Part shown: positions 24,101 to 38,666 of the stretch, piece after piece | Position numbering within the stretch: position 1 is the first letter of the stretch | Layout: every line of letters starts with the position of its first letter | Assembly: GCF_050948175.1 (NCBI RefSeq) | Contig: NW_027490252.1 | Coordinates: 248,001-312,000 of the forward strand | From: Xylocopa sonorina | Lineage: Eukaryota; Arthropoda; Insecta; Hymenoptera; Apidae | Direction of reading: 5' to 3' | DNA: 64,000 bases | The notes under the pieces: model-generated | What the model saw: only the letters and a program-made list of their open reading frames with translations | Database searches by the model: none | What the model was told of the DNA's origin: nothing | Translations under genes and position numbers: made by a program

Positions 24101-27100
24101 ATTAGAACTCTGTTGCTACGATACGTAGACATCTGAATACGCTATTTCCTAGCAAGGAAGTGTCGCATTTACATTCGTTTGGAGTGAATACGAGGTATAC
24201 ATGACATTTCGCAATGAATATTATATCTTATCACGAAACATAGAAATGAAATGCGACATCTCGTTTTAAGAAGCATTAGGACTCTTTTGCTACGATACGT
24301 AGACATCTGCAAACGATATTCCCAAGGATGGAAACGTCGCATTTACATTCTTTAGAAGAGAATGCGAGGTATACATGACACTTCGCAATGAATATCATAT
24401 CTTATCACGAAACATATAAATGGGATTCGATATCGCGATTTAAGTAGCATTAGAACCCTATTCCTACGATACGTAGACATCTGCAAACGCTATTTCCTAG
24501 GATGCAATAGTCGCATTTACATTCTTTTGAAGTGAATACGAGGTATACATGACACTTCGCAATGAATATTACATCTTATCACGAAACATAGAAATGAGAT
24601 GTGATATCGCGTTTGAAGAAGCATTAGAACTCTATTGCCTCGACGCGTAGCCATCTGCAAACGCTATTTCCTAGCAAGCAATAGTCGCATTTACATTCTT
24701 TTGAAGTGAATACGAGGTATGCATGACACTTCGCAATGAATATTATATCTTATCACGAAACATATAAATGGGATGCGATATCGCGTTTTGAGAAGCATTA
24801 GAAATCTATTGCTACGATACGTAGACATCTGCAAACGCTATTTCCTAGGATGGAATTGTCGCATTTACATTCTGTTGAAGTGAATTCGACGTATACATGA
24901 CACTTCGGAATGAATATTATATCTTATCACGAAACATATAAATGAGATGCGATATCGCGATTTAAGTAGCATTAGAAATCTATTGCTACGATACGTAGAC
25001 ACCTGCAAACGCTATTTCCTAGGATGTAAGTGTCGCATTTACATTCTTTTGAAGTGAATTCGAGGTATAGATGACACGTCGGAATGAATATTATAACTTA
25101 TCACGAAACATAGATATGAGATGCGATATCGCGATTTACGAAGTACTAGAGTTCTATTGCTACAATACGTAGGCATCTGCAAACGCTATTTCCTAGCAAG
25201 GAATAGTCGCATTTACATTCTTCTGAAGTGAATACGAGGTATACATGTCACTTCGGTATGAATATTATAACTCATCACGAAGCATAGAAATGGGATGCGA
25301 TATCGCAATCTAAGAAGCATTAGAATTCTATTGCTACAATACGCAGGCATCTGCAAACGCTATTTCCTAGCAAGGAATAGTCGCATTTACATTCTTTTGA
25401 AGTGAATGCGAGGTATGCATGACACTTCGCAATGAATATTATATCTTATCACGAAACATAGAAATGGGATGCGATATCGCGATTTAAGTAGCATTAGAAC
25501 TCTATTGCTACGATACGTAGACATCTGAATGCGCTATTTCCTAGCAAGGAAATGTCGCATTTACATTCGTTTGGAGTGAATACGAGGTATACATGACGCT
25601 TCGCAATCAATATTATATCTTATCATGAAGCATAGAAAAGAGATGCGATATCGCGTTTTGAGAAACATAAGAACTCTATTGCTACGATACGTAGACATCT
25701 GCAAACACTATTTCCTAGGATGGAAGTGTCGCATTTACATTCTTTTAATGTGAATTCGAGGTATACATGACACTTCGGAATGAATACTATAACTTATCAC
25801 GAAACATAGAAATGAGATGCGATATCGCGATTTAAGTAGCATTAGAATTCTATTGCTACGATATGTAGGCATCTGCAAACGCTATTTCCTAGAAAGGAAT
25901 AGTCGCATTTACATTCTTTTGAAGTGAATACGAGGTATACATGACACTTCGCAATGAATATTATATCTTATCACGAAACATATAAATGAGATGCGATATC
26001 GCGATTTAAGTAGCATTAGAATTCTATTGCTACGATATGTAGGCATCTGCAAACGCTATTTCCTAGCATGGAAGTGTGGCACTTACATTCTTTTGAAGTG
26101 AATACGAGGTATACACGACACTTGGCAATGAATCTAATATCTTATCACGAAACATATAAATGAGATGCGATATCGCGATTTAAGCAGCATTAGAAATCTA
26201 TTGCTACGATACGTAGACATCTGCAAACGTTACTTCCCAACAAGGAAGTGTCGCATTTACATCCATTTGAAGTGAATACGATCTATACATGACACTTCGC
26301 AGTGAATATTATATCTTATCACGAAACATAGATATGAGATGCGATATCGCGATCTAAGAAGTACTAGAATTCTATTGCTACAATACGTAGGCATCTGCAA
26401 ACGCTATTTCCTAGCAAGGAGTAGTCGCATTTACATTCTTCTGAAGTGAATACGAGGTATACATATCACTTCGGAATGAATATTATAACTTGTCACGAAG
26501 CATAGAAATGAGATGCGATATCGCAATCTAAGAAGCATTAGAATTCTATTGCTACAATACGTAGGCATCTGCAAACGCTATTTCCTAGCAAGGAATAGTC
26601 GCATTTACATTCTTTTGAAGTGAATGCGAGGTGTACATTACACTTCGCAAAGAATATTACATCTTATCACGAGACATAGAAATGAGATGCGATATCGCGA
26701 CTTAAGCAGCATTAGAACTCTGTTGCTACGATACGTAGACATCTGAATACGCTATTTCCTAGCAAGGAAGTGTCGCATTTACATTCGTTTGGAGTGAATA
26801 CGAGGTATACATGACATTTCGCAATGAATATTATATCTTATCACGAAACATAGAAATGAAATGCGACATCGCGTTTTAAGAAGCATTAGGACTCTTTTGC
26901 TACGATACGTAGACATCTGCAAACGATATTCCCAAGGATGGAAACGTCGCATTTACATTCTTTAGAAGAGAATGCGAGGTATACATGACACTTCGCAATG
27001 AATATCATATCTTATCACGAAACATATAAATGGGATTCGATATCGCGATTTAAGTAGCATTAGAACCCTATTCCTACGATACGTAGACATCTGCAAACGC

Positions 27101-29475
27101 TATTTCCTAGGATGCAATAGTCGCATTTACATTCTTTTGAAGTGAATACGAGGTATACATGACACTTCGCAATGAATATTACATCTTATCACGAAACATA
27201 GAAATGAGATGTGATATCGCGTTTGAAGAAGCATTAGAACTCTATTGCCTCGACGCGTAGCCATCTGCAAACGCTATTTCCTAGCAAGCAATAGTCGCAT
27301 TTACATTCTTTTGAAGTGAATACGAGGTATGCATGACACTTCGCAATGAATATTATATCTTATCACGAAACATATAAATGGGATGCGATATCGCGTTTTG
27401 AGAAGCATTAGAAATCTATTGCTACGATACGTAGACATCTGCAAACGCTATTTCCTAGGATGGAAGTGTCGCATTTACATTCTGTTGAAGTGAATTCGAC
27501 GTATACATGACACTTCGGAATGAATATTATATCTTATCACGAAACATATAAATGAGATGCGATATCGCGATTTAAGTAGCATTAGAAATCTATTGCTACG
27601 ATACGTAGACACCTGCAAACGCTATTTCCTAGGATGTAAGTGTCGCATTTACATTCTTTTGAAGTGAATTCGAGGTATAGATGACACGTCGGAATGAATA
27701 TTATAACTTATCACGAAACATAGATATGAGATGCGATATCGCGATTTACGAAGTACTAGAGTTCTATTGCTACAATACGTAGGCATCTGCAAACGCTATT
27801 TCCTAGCAAGGAATAGTCGCATTTACATTCTTCTGAAGTGAATACGAGGTATACATGTCACTTCGGTATGAATATTATAACTCATCACGAAGCATAGAAA
27901 TGGGATGCGATATCGCAATCTAAGAAGCATTAGAATTCTATTGCTACAATACGCAGGCATCTGCAAACGCTATTTCCTAGCAAGGAATAGTCGCATTTAC
28001 ATTCTTTTGAAGTGAATGCGAGGTATGCATGACACTTCGCAATGAATATTATATCTTATCACGAAACATAGAAATGGGATGCGATATCGCGATTTAAGTA
28101 GCATTAGAACTCTATTGCTACGATACGTAGACATCTGAATGCGCTATTTCCTAGCAAGGAAATGTCGCATTTACATTCGTTTGGAGTGAATACGAGGTTT
28201 ACATGACGCTTCGCAATCAATATTATATCTTATCATGAAGCATAGAAAAGAGATGCGATATCGCGTTTTGAGAAACATAAGAACTCTATTGCTACGATAC
28301 GTAGACATCTGCAAACACTATTTCCTAGGATGGAAGTGTCGCATTTACATTCTTTTAATGTGAATTCGAGGTATACATGACACTTCGGAATGAATACTAT
28401 AACTTATCACGAAACATAGAAATGAGATGCGATATCGCGATTTAAGTAGCATTAGAATTCTATTGCTACGATATGTAGGCATCTGCAAACGCTATTTCCT
28501 AGCAAGGAGTAGTCGCATTTACATTCTTCTGAAGTGAATACGAGGTATACATATCACTTCGGAATGAATATTATAACTTGTCACGAAGCATAGAAATGAG
28601 ATGCGATATCGCAATCTAAGAAGCATTAGAATTCTATTGCTACAATACGTAGGCATCTGCAAACGCTATTTCCTAGCAAGGAATAGTCGCATTTACATTC
28701 TTTTGAAGTGAATGCGAGGTGTACATTACACTTCGCAAAGAATATTACATCTTATCACGAAACATAGAAATGAGATGCGATATCGCGACTTAAGCAGCAT
28801 TAGAACTCTGTTGCTACGATACGTAGACATCTGAATACGCTATTTCCTAGCAAGGAAGTGTCGCATTTACATTCGTTTGGAGTGAATACGAGGTATACAT
28901 GACATTTCGCAATGAATATTATATCTTATCACGAAACATAGGAATGAAATGCGACATCTCGTTTTAAGAAGCATTAGGACTCTTTTGCTACGATACGTAG
29001 ACATCTGCAAACGATATTCCCAAGGATGGAAACGTCGCATTTACATTCTTTAGAAGAGAATGCGAGGTATACATGACACTTCGCAATGAATATCATATCT
29101 TATCACGAAACATATAAATGGGATTCGATATCGCGATTTAAGTAGCATTAGAACCCTATTCCAACGATACGTAGACATCTGCAAACGCTATTTCCTAGGA
29201 TGCAATAGTCGCATTTACATTCTTTTGAAGTGAATACGAGGTATACATGACACTTCGCAATGAATATTACATCTTATCACGAAACATAGAAATGAGATGT
29301 GATATCGCGTTTGAAGAAGCATTAGAACTCTATTGCCTCGACGCGTAGCCATCTGCAAACGCTATTTCCTAGCAAGCAATAGTCGCATTTACATTCTTTT
29401 GAAGTGAATACGAGGTATGCATGACACTTCGCAATGAATATTATATCTTATCACGAAACATATAAATGGGATGCG
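21181..29475 (+). repeat. Higher-order repeat 1: 15-monomer (2610 bp) unit and variants
   Basis: The landmark ACGCTATTTCCTAGCAAGGA after ATCTGAAT, followed by ACATTCGTTTGGAGTG and ACATGACATTTCGC, recurs at 21181, 24139, 26749 and 28837. The spacings are 2958, 2610 and 2088 bp, which equal 17, 15 and 12 monomers of exactly 174 bp. The 17-mer carries an extra dimer: the GTTGAAGTGAATTCGACG monomer and its neighbour occur twice, near 21914 and 22262. The 12-mer lacks three monomers. The fourth copy is partial and passes at about 29476 into a further dimer duplication. Copies are nearly identical. Confidence 0.9.
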
Positions 29476-31350
29476 ATATCGCGATTTAAGTAGCATTAGA
29501 ACTCTATTCCTACGATACGTAGACATCTGCAAACGCTATTTCCTAGGATGCAATAGTCGCATTTACATTCTTTTGAAGTGAATACGAGGTATACATGACA
29601 CTTCGCAATGAATATTACATCTTATCACGAAACATAGAAATGAAATGCGATATCGCGTTTGAAGAAGCATTAGAACTCTATTGCCTCGACGCGTAGCCAT
29701 CTGCAAACGCTATTTCCTAGCAAGCAATAGTCGCATTTACATTCTTTTGAAGTGAATACGAGGTATGCATGACACTTCGCAATGAATATTATATCTTATC
29801 ACGAAACATATAAATGAGATGCGATATCGCGATTTAAGTAGCATTAGAACTTTATTGCTACGATACGTAGACATCTGCAAACGATATTCCCAAGGATGGA
29901 AACGTCGCATTTACATTCTTTCGAAGTGAATACGAGGTGTACATGACACTTCGCAATGAATATTATATCTTATCACGAAACATAGAAATGAGATGCGATA
30001 TCGCGATAAAAGTAGCATTAGAACACTATTGCTACGATACGTAGACATCTGCAAACGCTATTTCCTAGCAAGCAGTAGTCGCATTTACAATCTTTTGAGG
30101 TGAATACGAGGTATACATGACACTTCGCAATGAAAATTATATCTTATCATGAAACATAGAAGAGAGATGCGATATCGCGTTTTAAGAAGCATTAGAACGC
30201 TATTGCTACGATACGTAGACTTCTGCAAACGCTACTTCCTAGCAAGCAATAGTCGCATTTACATTCTTTTGAAGTGAATACGAGGTATACATGACACTTC
30301 GCAATGAATATTATATCTTATCACGAAACATAGAAATGAGATGCGAAATCGCGATTTATGTAGCATTAGAACTCTATTGCTACGATACGTAGACATCTGA
30401 ATACGCTATTTCCTAGCTAGGAAGTGTCGCATTTACATTCGTCTGGAGTGAATACGAGGTAAACGTGACACTTCGCAATGAATATTATATCTTATCATGA
30501 AGCATAGGAATGAGATGCGATATCGCGTTTTGAGAGGCATTAGAACGCTAATGCTACGATACGTAGACTTCTGCAAACGCTATTTCCTAGCAAGCAATAG
30601 TCGCATTTACATTCTTTTGAAGTGAATACGAGGTATACATGACACTTCGCAATGAATATTATATCTTATCACGAAACATATAAATGAGATGCGATATCGC
30701 GATTTAAGTAGCATTAGAACTCTATTGCTACGATACGTAGACATCTGCAAACGCTATTTCCTAGCAAGCAATAGTCGCATTTACATTCCTTTGAAGTGAA
30801 TACGAAGTATACAGGACACTTCGCAATGAATATTATATCTTATCACGAAACATAGAAGAGAGATGCGATATCGCGTTTTAAGAAGCATTAGAACCTTATG
30901 GCCTCGATGCGGAGACATCTGGAAACGCTATTTCCTAGCATGGAAGTGTCGCACTTACATACTTTTGAAGTGAATACGAGGTATACATGACACTTCGCAA
31001 TGAATATTAAATCTTATCACGAAACATATAAATGAGATGCGATATTGCGATAAAAGTAGCATTAGAACTCTATTGCTACGATACGTAGACATCTGCAAAC
31101 GCTATTTCCTAGCAAGCAGTAGTCGCATTTACAATCTTTTGAAGTGAATACGAGGTATACATGACACTTCGCAATGAAAATTATATCTTATCACGAAACA
31201 TAGAAGAGAGATGCGATATCGCGTTTTAAGAAGCATTAGAACGCTATTGCTACTATACGTAGACTTCTGCAAACGCTAATTCCTAGCAAGCAATAGTCGC
31301 ATTTACATTCTTTTGAAGTGAATACGAGGTATACATGACACTTCGCAATG
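29476..31350 (+). repeat. Satellite array between the two HOR systems, forward
   Basis: About eleven monomers. The first two (about 29476-29810) duplicate the preceding dimer, with the CTATTCCTACG and TTGAAGAAGC...GCCTCGACGCG variants. The rest resemble the monomers of HOR 2 (CAAGCAATAGTCGC; AGAAGAGAGATGCG). No gene is seen. Confidence 0.85.
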
Positions 31351-34300
31351 AATATTAAATCTTATCACGAAACATATAAATGAGATGCGATATCGCGATT
31401 TAAGTAGCATTAGAACTCTATTGCTACGATACGTAGACATCTGAATACGCTATTTCCTAGCTAGGAAGCGTCGCATTTACATTCGTCTGGAGTGAATACG
31501 AGGTAAACGTGACACTTCGCAATGAATATTATATCTTATCATGAAGCATAGGAATGAAATGCGATATCGCGTTTTGAGAGGCATTAGAACGCAATAGCTA
31601 CGATACGTAGACTTCTGCAAACGCTATTTCCTAGCAAGCAATAGTCGCATTTACATTCTTTTGAAGTGAATACGAGGTATACATGACACTTCGCAATGAA
31701 TATTATATCTTATCATGAAACATAGAAGAGAGATGAGATATCGCGTTTTAAGAAGCATTAGAACTCTATGGCCTCGACGCGTAGACATCTGCAGACGCTA
31801 TTTCCTAGCATGGAAGTGTCGCATTTACATTCCTTTGAAGTGAATGCGAGGTGTACATGACACTTCGCAATTAATATTACATCGTATCACGAAACATAGG
31901 AATGAGAGGCGATATCGCGATTTAAGTAGCATTAGAACTCTACCGCTACGATACGTAGACATCTGCAAACGCTATTTCCTAGCATGGAGGTGTCGCACTT
32001 ACATTCTTTTGAAGTGAATACGGGGTATACACGACACTTCGCAATGATTATTATATCTTATCACGAAACATATAAATGAGATGCGATATCGCGATTTAAG
32101 TAGCATTAGAACGCTATTGCTACGATACGTAGACATCTTCAAACGCTATTTCCTAGCAAGCATTAGTCGCATTTACATTCTTTTGAAGTGAATACGAGGT
32201 GTACATGACACTTCGCAATGAATATTATATCTTATCACGAAACATATAAATGAGATGCGATATCGCGATTTAAGTAGCATTAGAACACTATTGCTACGGT
32301 ACGTAGACACCTGCAAACGCTATTTCCTAGCAAGCAATAGTCGCATTTACATACTTTTGAAGTGAATACGAGGTATACATGACACTTCGCAATGAGTATT
32401 ATATCTCATCACGGAACATATAAACGAGATTTGATATCGCTATTTAAGTAGCATTAGAACGCTTTTGCTACGATACGTAGACATCTGCAGACGCTATTTC
32501 CTAGAAAGCAATAGTCGCATTTACATTCTTTTGACGTGAATACGAGGTATACATGATATTTCTCAATGAATATTATATCTCATCACGAAACCTATAGACG
32601 AGATTTGATATCGCGATTTAAGTAGCATTCGAACGCTTTTGCTACGATACGTAGACATCTGCAAACGCTATTTCCTAGCATGGAAGTGTCGCACTTACAT
32701 TCTTTTGAAGTGAATACGGGGTATACACTTCGCAATGAATATTATATCTTATCATGAAACATAGAAGAGGGATGCGATATCGCGTTTTAAGTAGCATTAG
32801 AACGCTATTGCTACGATACGTAGACATCTGCAAACGCAATTTCCTAGCAAGCATTAGTCGCATTTACATTCTTTTGAAGTGAATACGAGGTGTACATGAC
32901 ACTTCGCAATGAATATTATATCTTATCACGAAACATAGAAATGAGAGGCGATAACGCGATTTAAGTAGCATTAGAACTCTATCGCTACGAGACGTAGATA
33001 TCTGCAAATGCTATTTCCTAGTAAGCAATAGTCGCATTTACATTCTTTTGAAGTGAATACGAGGTATACATGACACTTCGCAATGAATATTATATCTTAT
33101 CATGAAACATAGAAGAGAGATGCGATATCGCGTTTTAAGAAGCATTAGAACTCTATTGGCTCGATGCGGAGACATCTGCAAACGCTATTTCCTAGCATGG
33201 AAGTGTCGCACTTACATTCTTTTGAAGTGAATACGTGGTATACACGACACTTCGCAATGAATATTATATCTTATCACGAAACATATAAATGAGATGCGAT
33301 ATCGCGATTTATGTAGCATTAGAACGCTATTGCTACGATACGTAGACATCTGCAAACGCAATTTCCTAGCAAGCATTAGTCGCATTTACATTCTTTTGAA
33401 GTGAATACGAGGTGTACATGACACTTCGCAATGAATATTATATCCTATCACGAAACATAGAAATGGGAGGCGATATAGCGATATAATTAGTAGCATTAGA
33501 ACTCTATCGCTACGATACGTAGACATCTGCAAATGCTATTTCCTAGCATGGACGTGTCGCATTTACATTCCTTTGAAGTGAATACGAGGTGTTTCATGAC
33601 ACTTCTCAATGAATATTATATGTTATCACGAAACATAGAAATGAGAGGCGATATCGCGATTTAAGTAGCATTAGAACTTAATCGCTACGATACGCAGATA
33701 TCTGCAAATGCTATTTCCTAGCAAGCATTAGTCGCATTTACATTCTTTTGAAGTGAATACGAGGTGTACATGACACTTCGCAATGAATATTATATCTTAT
33801 CACGAAACATATAAATGAGATGCGATATCGCGATTTAAGTAGCATTAGAACTCTATTGCTACGGTACGTAGACATCTGCAAACGCTATTTCCTAGCAAGC
33901 AATAGTCGCATTTACATTCTTTTGAAGTGAATACGAGGTATACATGACACTTCGCAATGAGTATTATATCTCATCACGGAACATATATACGAGATTTTAT
34001 ATCGCTATTTAAGTAGCATTAGAACGCTTTTGCAACGATACGTAGACATCTGCAGACGCTATTTCCTAGCAAGCAATAGTCGCATTTACATTCTTTTGAC
34101 GTGAATACGAGGTATACATGATATTTCTCAATGAATATTATATCTTATCTCGAAACATAGAAATGAGATGCGAAATCGCGATTTATGTAGCATTAGAACT
34201 CTATTGCCACGATACGTAGACATCTGAATACGCTATTTCCTAGCTAGGAAGTGTCGCATTTACATGCGTTTGGAGTGAATATGAGGTATACATGACACTT

Positions 34301-37300
34301 CGCAATGAATATTATATCTTATCATGAAGCATAGAAATGGGATGCAATATCGCGTTTTGAGAAGCTCTACAACTCTATTGCTACGATGCGTAGGCATCTG
34401 CAAACGCTATTTCCTAGCAAGGAGTAGTCGCATTTACATTCTTTTGAAGTGAATACGAGGTATGCATGACACTTCGCAATGAATATTATATCTTATCATG
34501 AAACATAGAAGTGAGGTGCGATATCGCGTTTTAGGAAGCATTAGAACTCTATGGCCTCGATGCGGAGACGTCTGCAAACGCTATTTCCTAGTATGGAAGT
34601 GTCGCAGTTACATTCTCTTGAAGTGAACACGAGGTACACATGACACTTCGCAAAGAATAATGTATCTTATCATGAAACATAGAAGTGAGATGCGATATCG
34701 CGTTTTAAGAAGCATTAGAACTCTATTGCTACGATACGTAGACATCTGCAAACGCTATTTCCTAGCAAGCAATAGTAGCATTTACATTCTTTTGAAGTGA
34801 ATACGAGGTATGCATGACACTTCGCAATGAACATTATATCCTATCATGAAACATAGAAGAGAGATGCGATATCGCGTTTTAAGAAGCATTAGAACGCCAT
34901 TGCTACGATACGTAGACTTCTGCAAACGCTATTTCCTAGCAAGCAATAGTCGCATTTACATTCTTTTGAAGTGAATACGAGGTATACATGACACTTCGCA
35001 ATGAATATTATATCTTATCACGAAACATATAAACGAGGTGTGATATTGCGATTTAAGTAGCATTAGAACGCTTTTGCTACGATACGTACACATCTGCAAA
35101 CGCTATTTCCTAGCAAGCAATAGTAGCATTTTCATTCTTTTGACGTGAATACGAGGTATACATGACACTTCTCAATGAATATTATATCTTATCACGAAAC
35201 ATAGAAATGGGAGGCGATATCGCGATTTATGAAGCGTTAGAACTCTATTACTACGATACGTAGACATCTGAATACGCTATTTCCTAGCTAGGAAGTGTCG
35301 CATTTACATTCGTTTGGAGTGAATACGAGGTAAACGTGACACTTCGCAATGAATATTATATCTCATCACGAAACATATAGACGAGATTTGATATCGCGAT
35401 TTAAGTAGCATTAGAACGCTTTTGCTACGATACGTAGACATCTGCAGACGCTATTTCCTAGCAAGCATTAGTCGCATTTACATTCTTTAGAAGTGAATAC
35501 GAGGTGTACATGACACTTCGCAATGAATATTATATCTTATCACGAAACATAGAAATGAGATGCGATATCGCGATATAAGTAGCATTAGAACTCTATTGCT
35601 ACAATACGTAGACATCTGCAAATGCTATTTCCTAGTAAGCAATAGTCGCATTTACATTCTTTTGAAGTGAATACGAGGTATACATGACACTTCGCAATGA
35701 ATATTATATCTTATCATGAAACATAGAAGAGAGCTGCGATATCGCGTTTTAAGAAGCATTAGAACTCTATTGGCTCGATGCGGAGACATCTGCAAACGCT
35801 ATTTCCTAGCATGGAAGTGTCGCACTTACATTCTTTTGAAGTGAATACGTGGTATACACGACACTTCGCAATGAATATTATATCTTATCACGAAACATAT
35901 AAATGAGATGCGATATCGCGATTTATGTAGCATTAGAACGCTATTGCTACGATACGTAGACATCTGCAAACGCAATTTCCTAGCAAGCATTAGTCGCATT
36001 TACATTCTTTTGAAGTGAATACGAGGTGTACATGACACTTCGCAATGAATATTATATCCTATCACGAAACATAGAAATGGGAGGCGATATAGCGATATAA
36101 TTAGTAGCATTAGAACTCTATCGCTACGATACGTAGACATCTGCAAATGCTATTTCCTAGCATGGACGTGTCGCATTTACATTCCTTTGAAGTGAATACG
36201 AGGTGTTTCATGACACTTCTCAATGAATATTATATGTTATCACGAAACATAGAAATGAGAGGCGATATCGCGATTTAAGTAGCATTAGAACTTAATCGCT
36301 ACGATACGCAGATATCTGCAAATGCTATTTCCTAGCAAGCATTAGTCGCATTTACATTCTTTTGAAGTGAATACGAGGTGTACATGACACTTCGCAATGA
36401 ATATTATATCTTATCACGAAACATATAAATGAGATGCGATATCGCGATTTAAGTAGCATAAGAACTCTATTGCTACGGTACGTAGACATCTGCAAACGCT
36501 ATTTCCTAGCAAGCAATAGTCGCATTTACATTCTTTTGAAGTGAATACGAGGTATACATGACACTTCGCAATGAGTATTATATCTCATCACGGAACATAT
36601 ATACGAGATTTTATATCGCTATTTAAGTAGCATTAGAACGCTTTTGCTACGATACGTAGACATCTGCAGACGCTATTTCCTAGCAAGCAATAGTCGCATT
36701 TACATTCTTTTGACGTGAATACGAGGTATACATGATATTTCTCAATGAATATTATATCTTATCTCGAAACATAGAAATGAGATGCGAAATCGCGATTTAT
36801 GTAGCATTAGAACTCTATTGCCACGATACGTAGACATCTGAATACGCTATTGCTTAGCTAGGAAGTGTCGCATTTACATGCGTTTGGAGTGAATATGAGG
36901 TATACATGACACTTCGCAATGAATATTATATCTTATCATGAAGCATAGAAATGGGATGCAATATCGCGTTTTGAGAAGCTCTACAACTCTATTGCTACGA
37001 TACGTAGACATCTGCAAACGCTATTTCCTAGCAAGCATTAGTCGCATTTACATTCTTTAGAAGTGAATACGAGGTGTACATGACACTTCGCAATGAATAT
37101 TATATCTTATCACGAAACATAGAAATGAGATGCGATATCGCGATATAAGTAGCATTAGAACTCTATTGCTACAATACGTAGACATCTGAATACGTCATTT
37201 CCTAGCATGGACGTGTCGCATTTACATTCCTTTGAAGTGAATACGATGTGTTTCATGACACTTCGCAATGAATATTATATCTTATCACGAAACATAGAAA

Positions 37301-38666
37301 TGAGAGGCGATAACGCGATTTAAGTAGCATTAGAACTCTATCGCTACGATACGTAGATATCTGCAAATGCTATTTCCTAGTAAGCAATAGTCGCATTTAC
37401 ATTCTTTTGAAGTGAATACGAGGTATACATGACACTTCGCAATGAATATTATATCTCATCACGAAACCTATAGACGAGATTTGATATCGCGATTTAAGTA
37501 GCATTCGAACGCTTTTGCTACGATACGTAGACATCTGCAGACGCTATTTCCTAGCAAGCAATAGTCGCATGTACATTCTTTTGACGTGAATACGAGGTAT
37601 ACATGACACTTCTCAATGAATATTATATCTTATCACGAAACATATAAATGAGATGCGATATCGCGATTTATGTAGCATTAGAACGCTATTGCTACGATAC
37701 GTAGACATCTGCAAACGCAATTTCCTAGCAAGCATTAGTCGCATTTACATTCTTTTGAAGTGAATACGAGGTGTACATGACACTTCGCAATGAATATTAT
37801 ATCTTATCACGAAACATAGAAATGGGAGGCGATATCGCGATATAATTAGTAGCATTAGAACTCTATCGCTACGATACGTAGGCATCTGCAAATGCTATTT
37901 CCTAGCATGGACGTGTCGCATTTACATTCCTTTGAAGTGAATACGAGGTGTTTCATGACACTTCTCAATGAATATTATATCTTATCACGAAACATATAGA
38001 CGAGATTTGATATCGCGATTTAAGTAGCATTAGAACGCTATTGCTACGATACGTAGACATCTGCAAACGCTATTTCCTAGCAAGGAAGTGTCGCATTTAC
38101 ATTCACTTGAAGTATAGATGAGATATACAAAACACTGCACAATGAATATTATATCTTATCATGGAACATAGAAATGAGATGCGATATGGCGATTTAAGAA
38201 GCATTAGATGCCTATTGGTTCGATACGTAGACATCTGCAAACGCTACTTCTTAGCAAGGAAGTGTTGCGTTTACATTCTTTTGATGTGAATACGAGGTAT
38301 ACATAACACTTCGCAATGAAAATTATATATTATCATGAAACATAGAAATGAGAAGCGATATCGCGTTTTGAGAAGCATTAGAACTCTAATGCCACGAAAC
38401 GTAGACATCTGCAAACGCTACTTCTTAGCAAGGAAGTGTCGCATTTACATTCTTTTGAAAGGAATACGAGGTATACATGACACTTCGCAATGAATATTAT
38501 ATCTTATCATGAAACGTAGATATGAGTTGCGATATGACGGTTTAAGAAGCATTAGAAAACTATTGCTTCGATACGTAGACATCTGCAAACGCTATTTCCC
38601 TGCAAGGAAGTGTCGCATTTACATTCTTTTGAAGTGAATACGAGGTATACATGACACTTCGCAATG
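31351..38666 (+). repeat. Higher-order repeat 2, copy 1 (7316 bp)
   Basis: Starts at AATATTAAATCTTATCACG and repeats from 38667. It contains about 42 monomers and includes marker monomers with small insertions: GATATAATTAGTAGC (+3) at 33481, 36095 and 37840, and GAGGTGTTTCATGAC (+1). A nested repeat of 2614 bp (15 monomers plus 4 bp) is present: the CTCTATTGGCTCGATGCGG monomer at 33151 recurs at 35765, and GATATAATTAG at 33481 recurs at 36095. Near its end lie three GAAG-type monomers (about 38090-38620) with variants such as TACTTCTTAGCAAGG. Confidence 0.9.
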
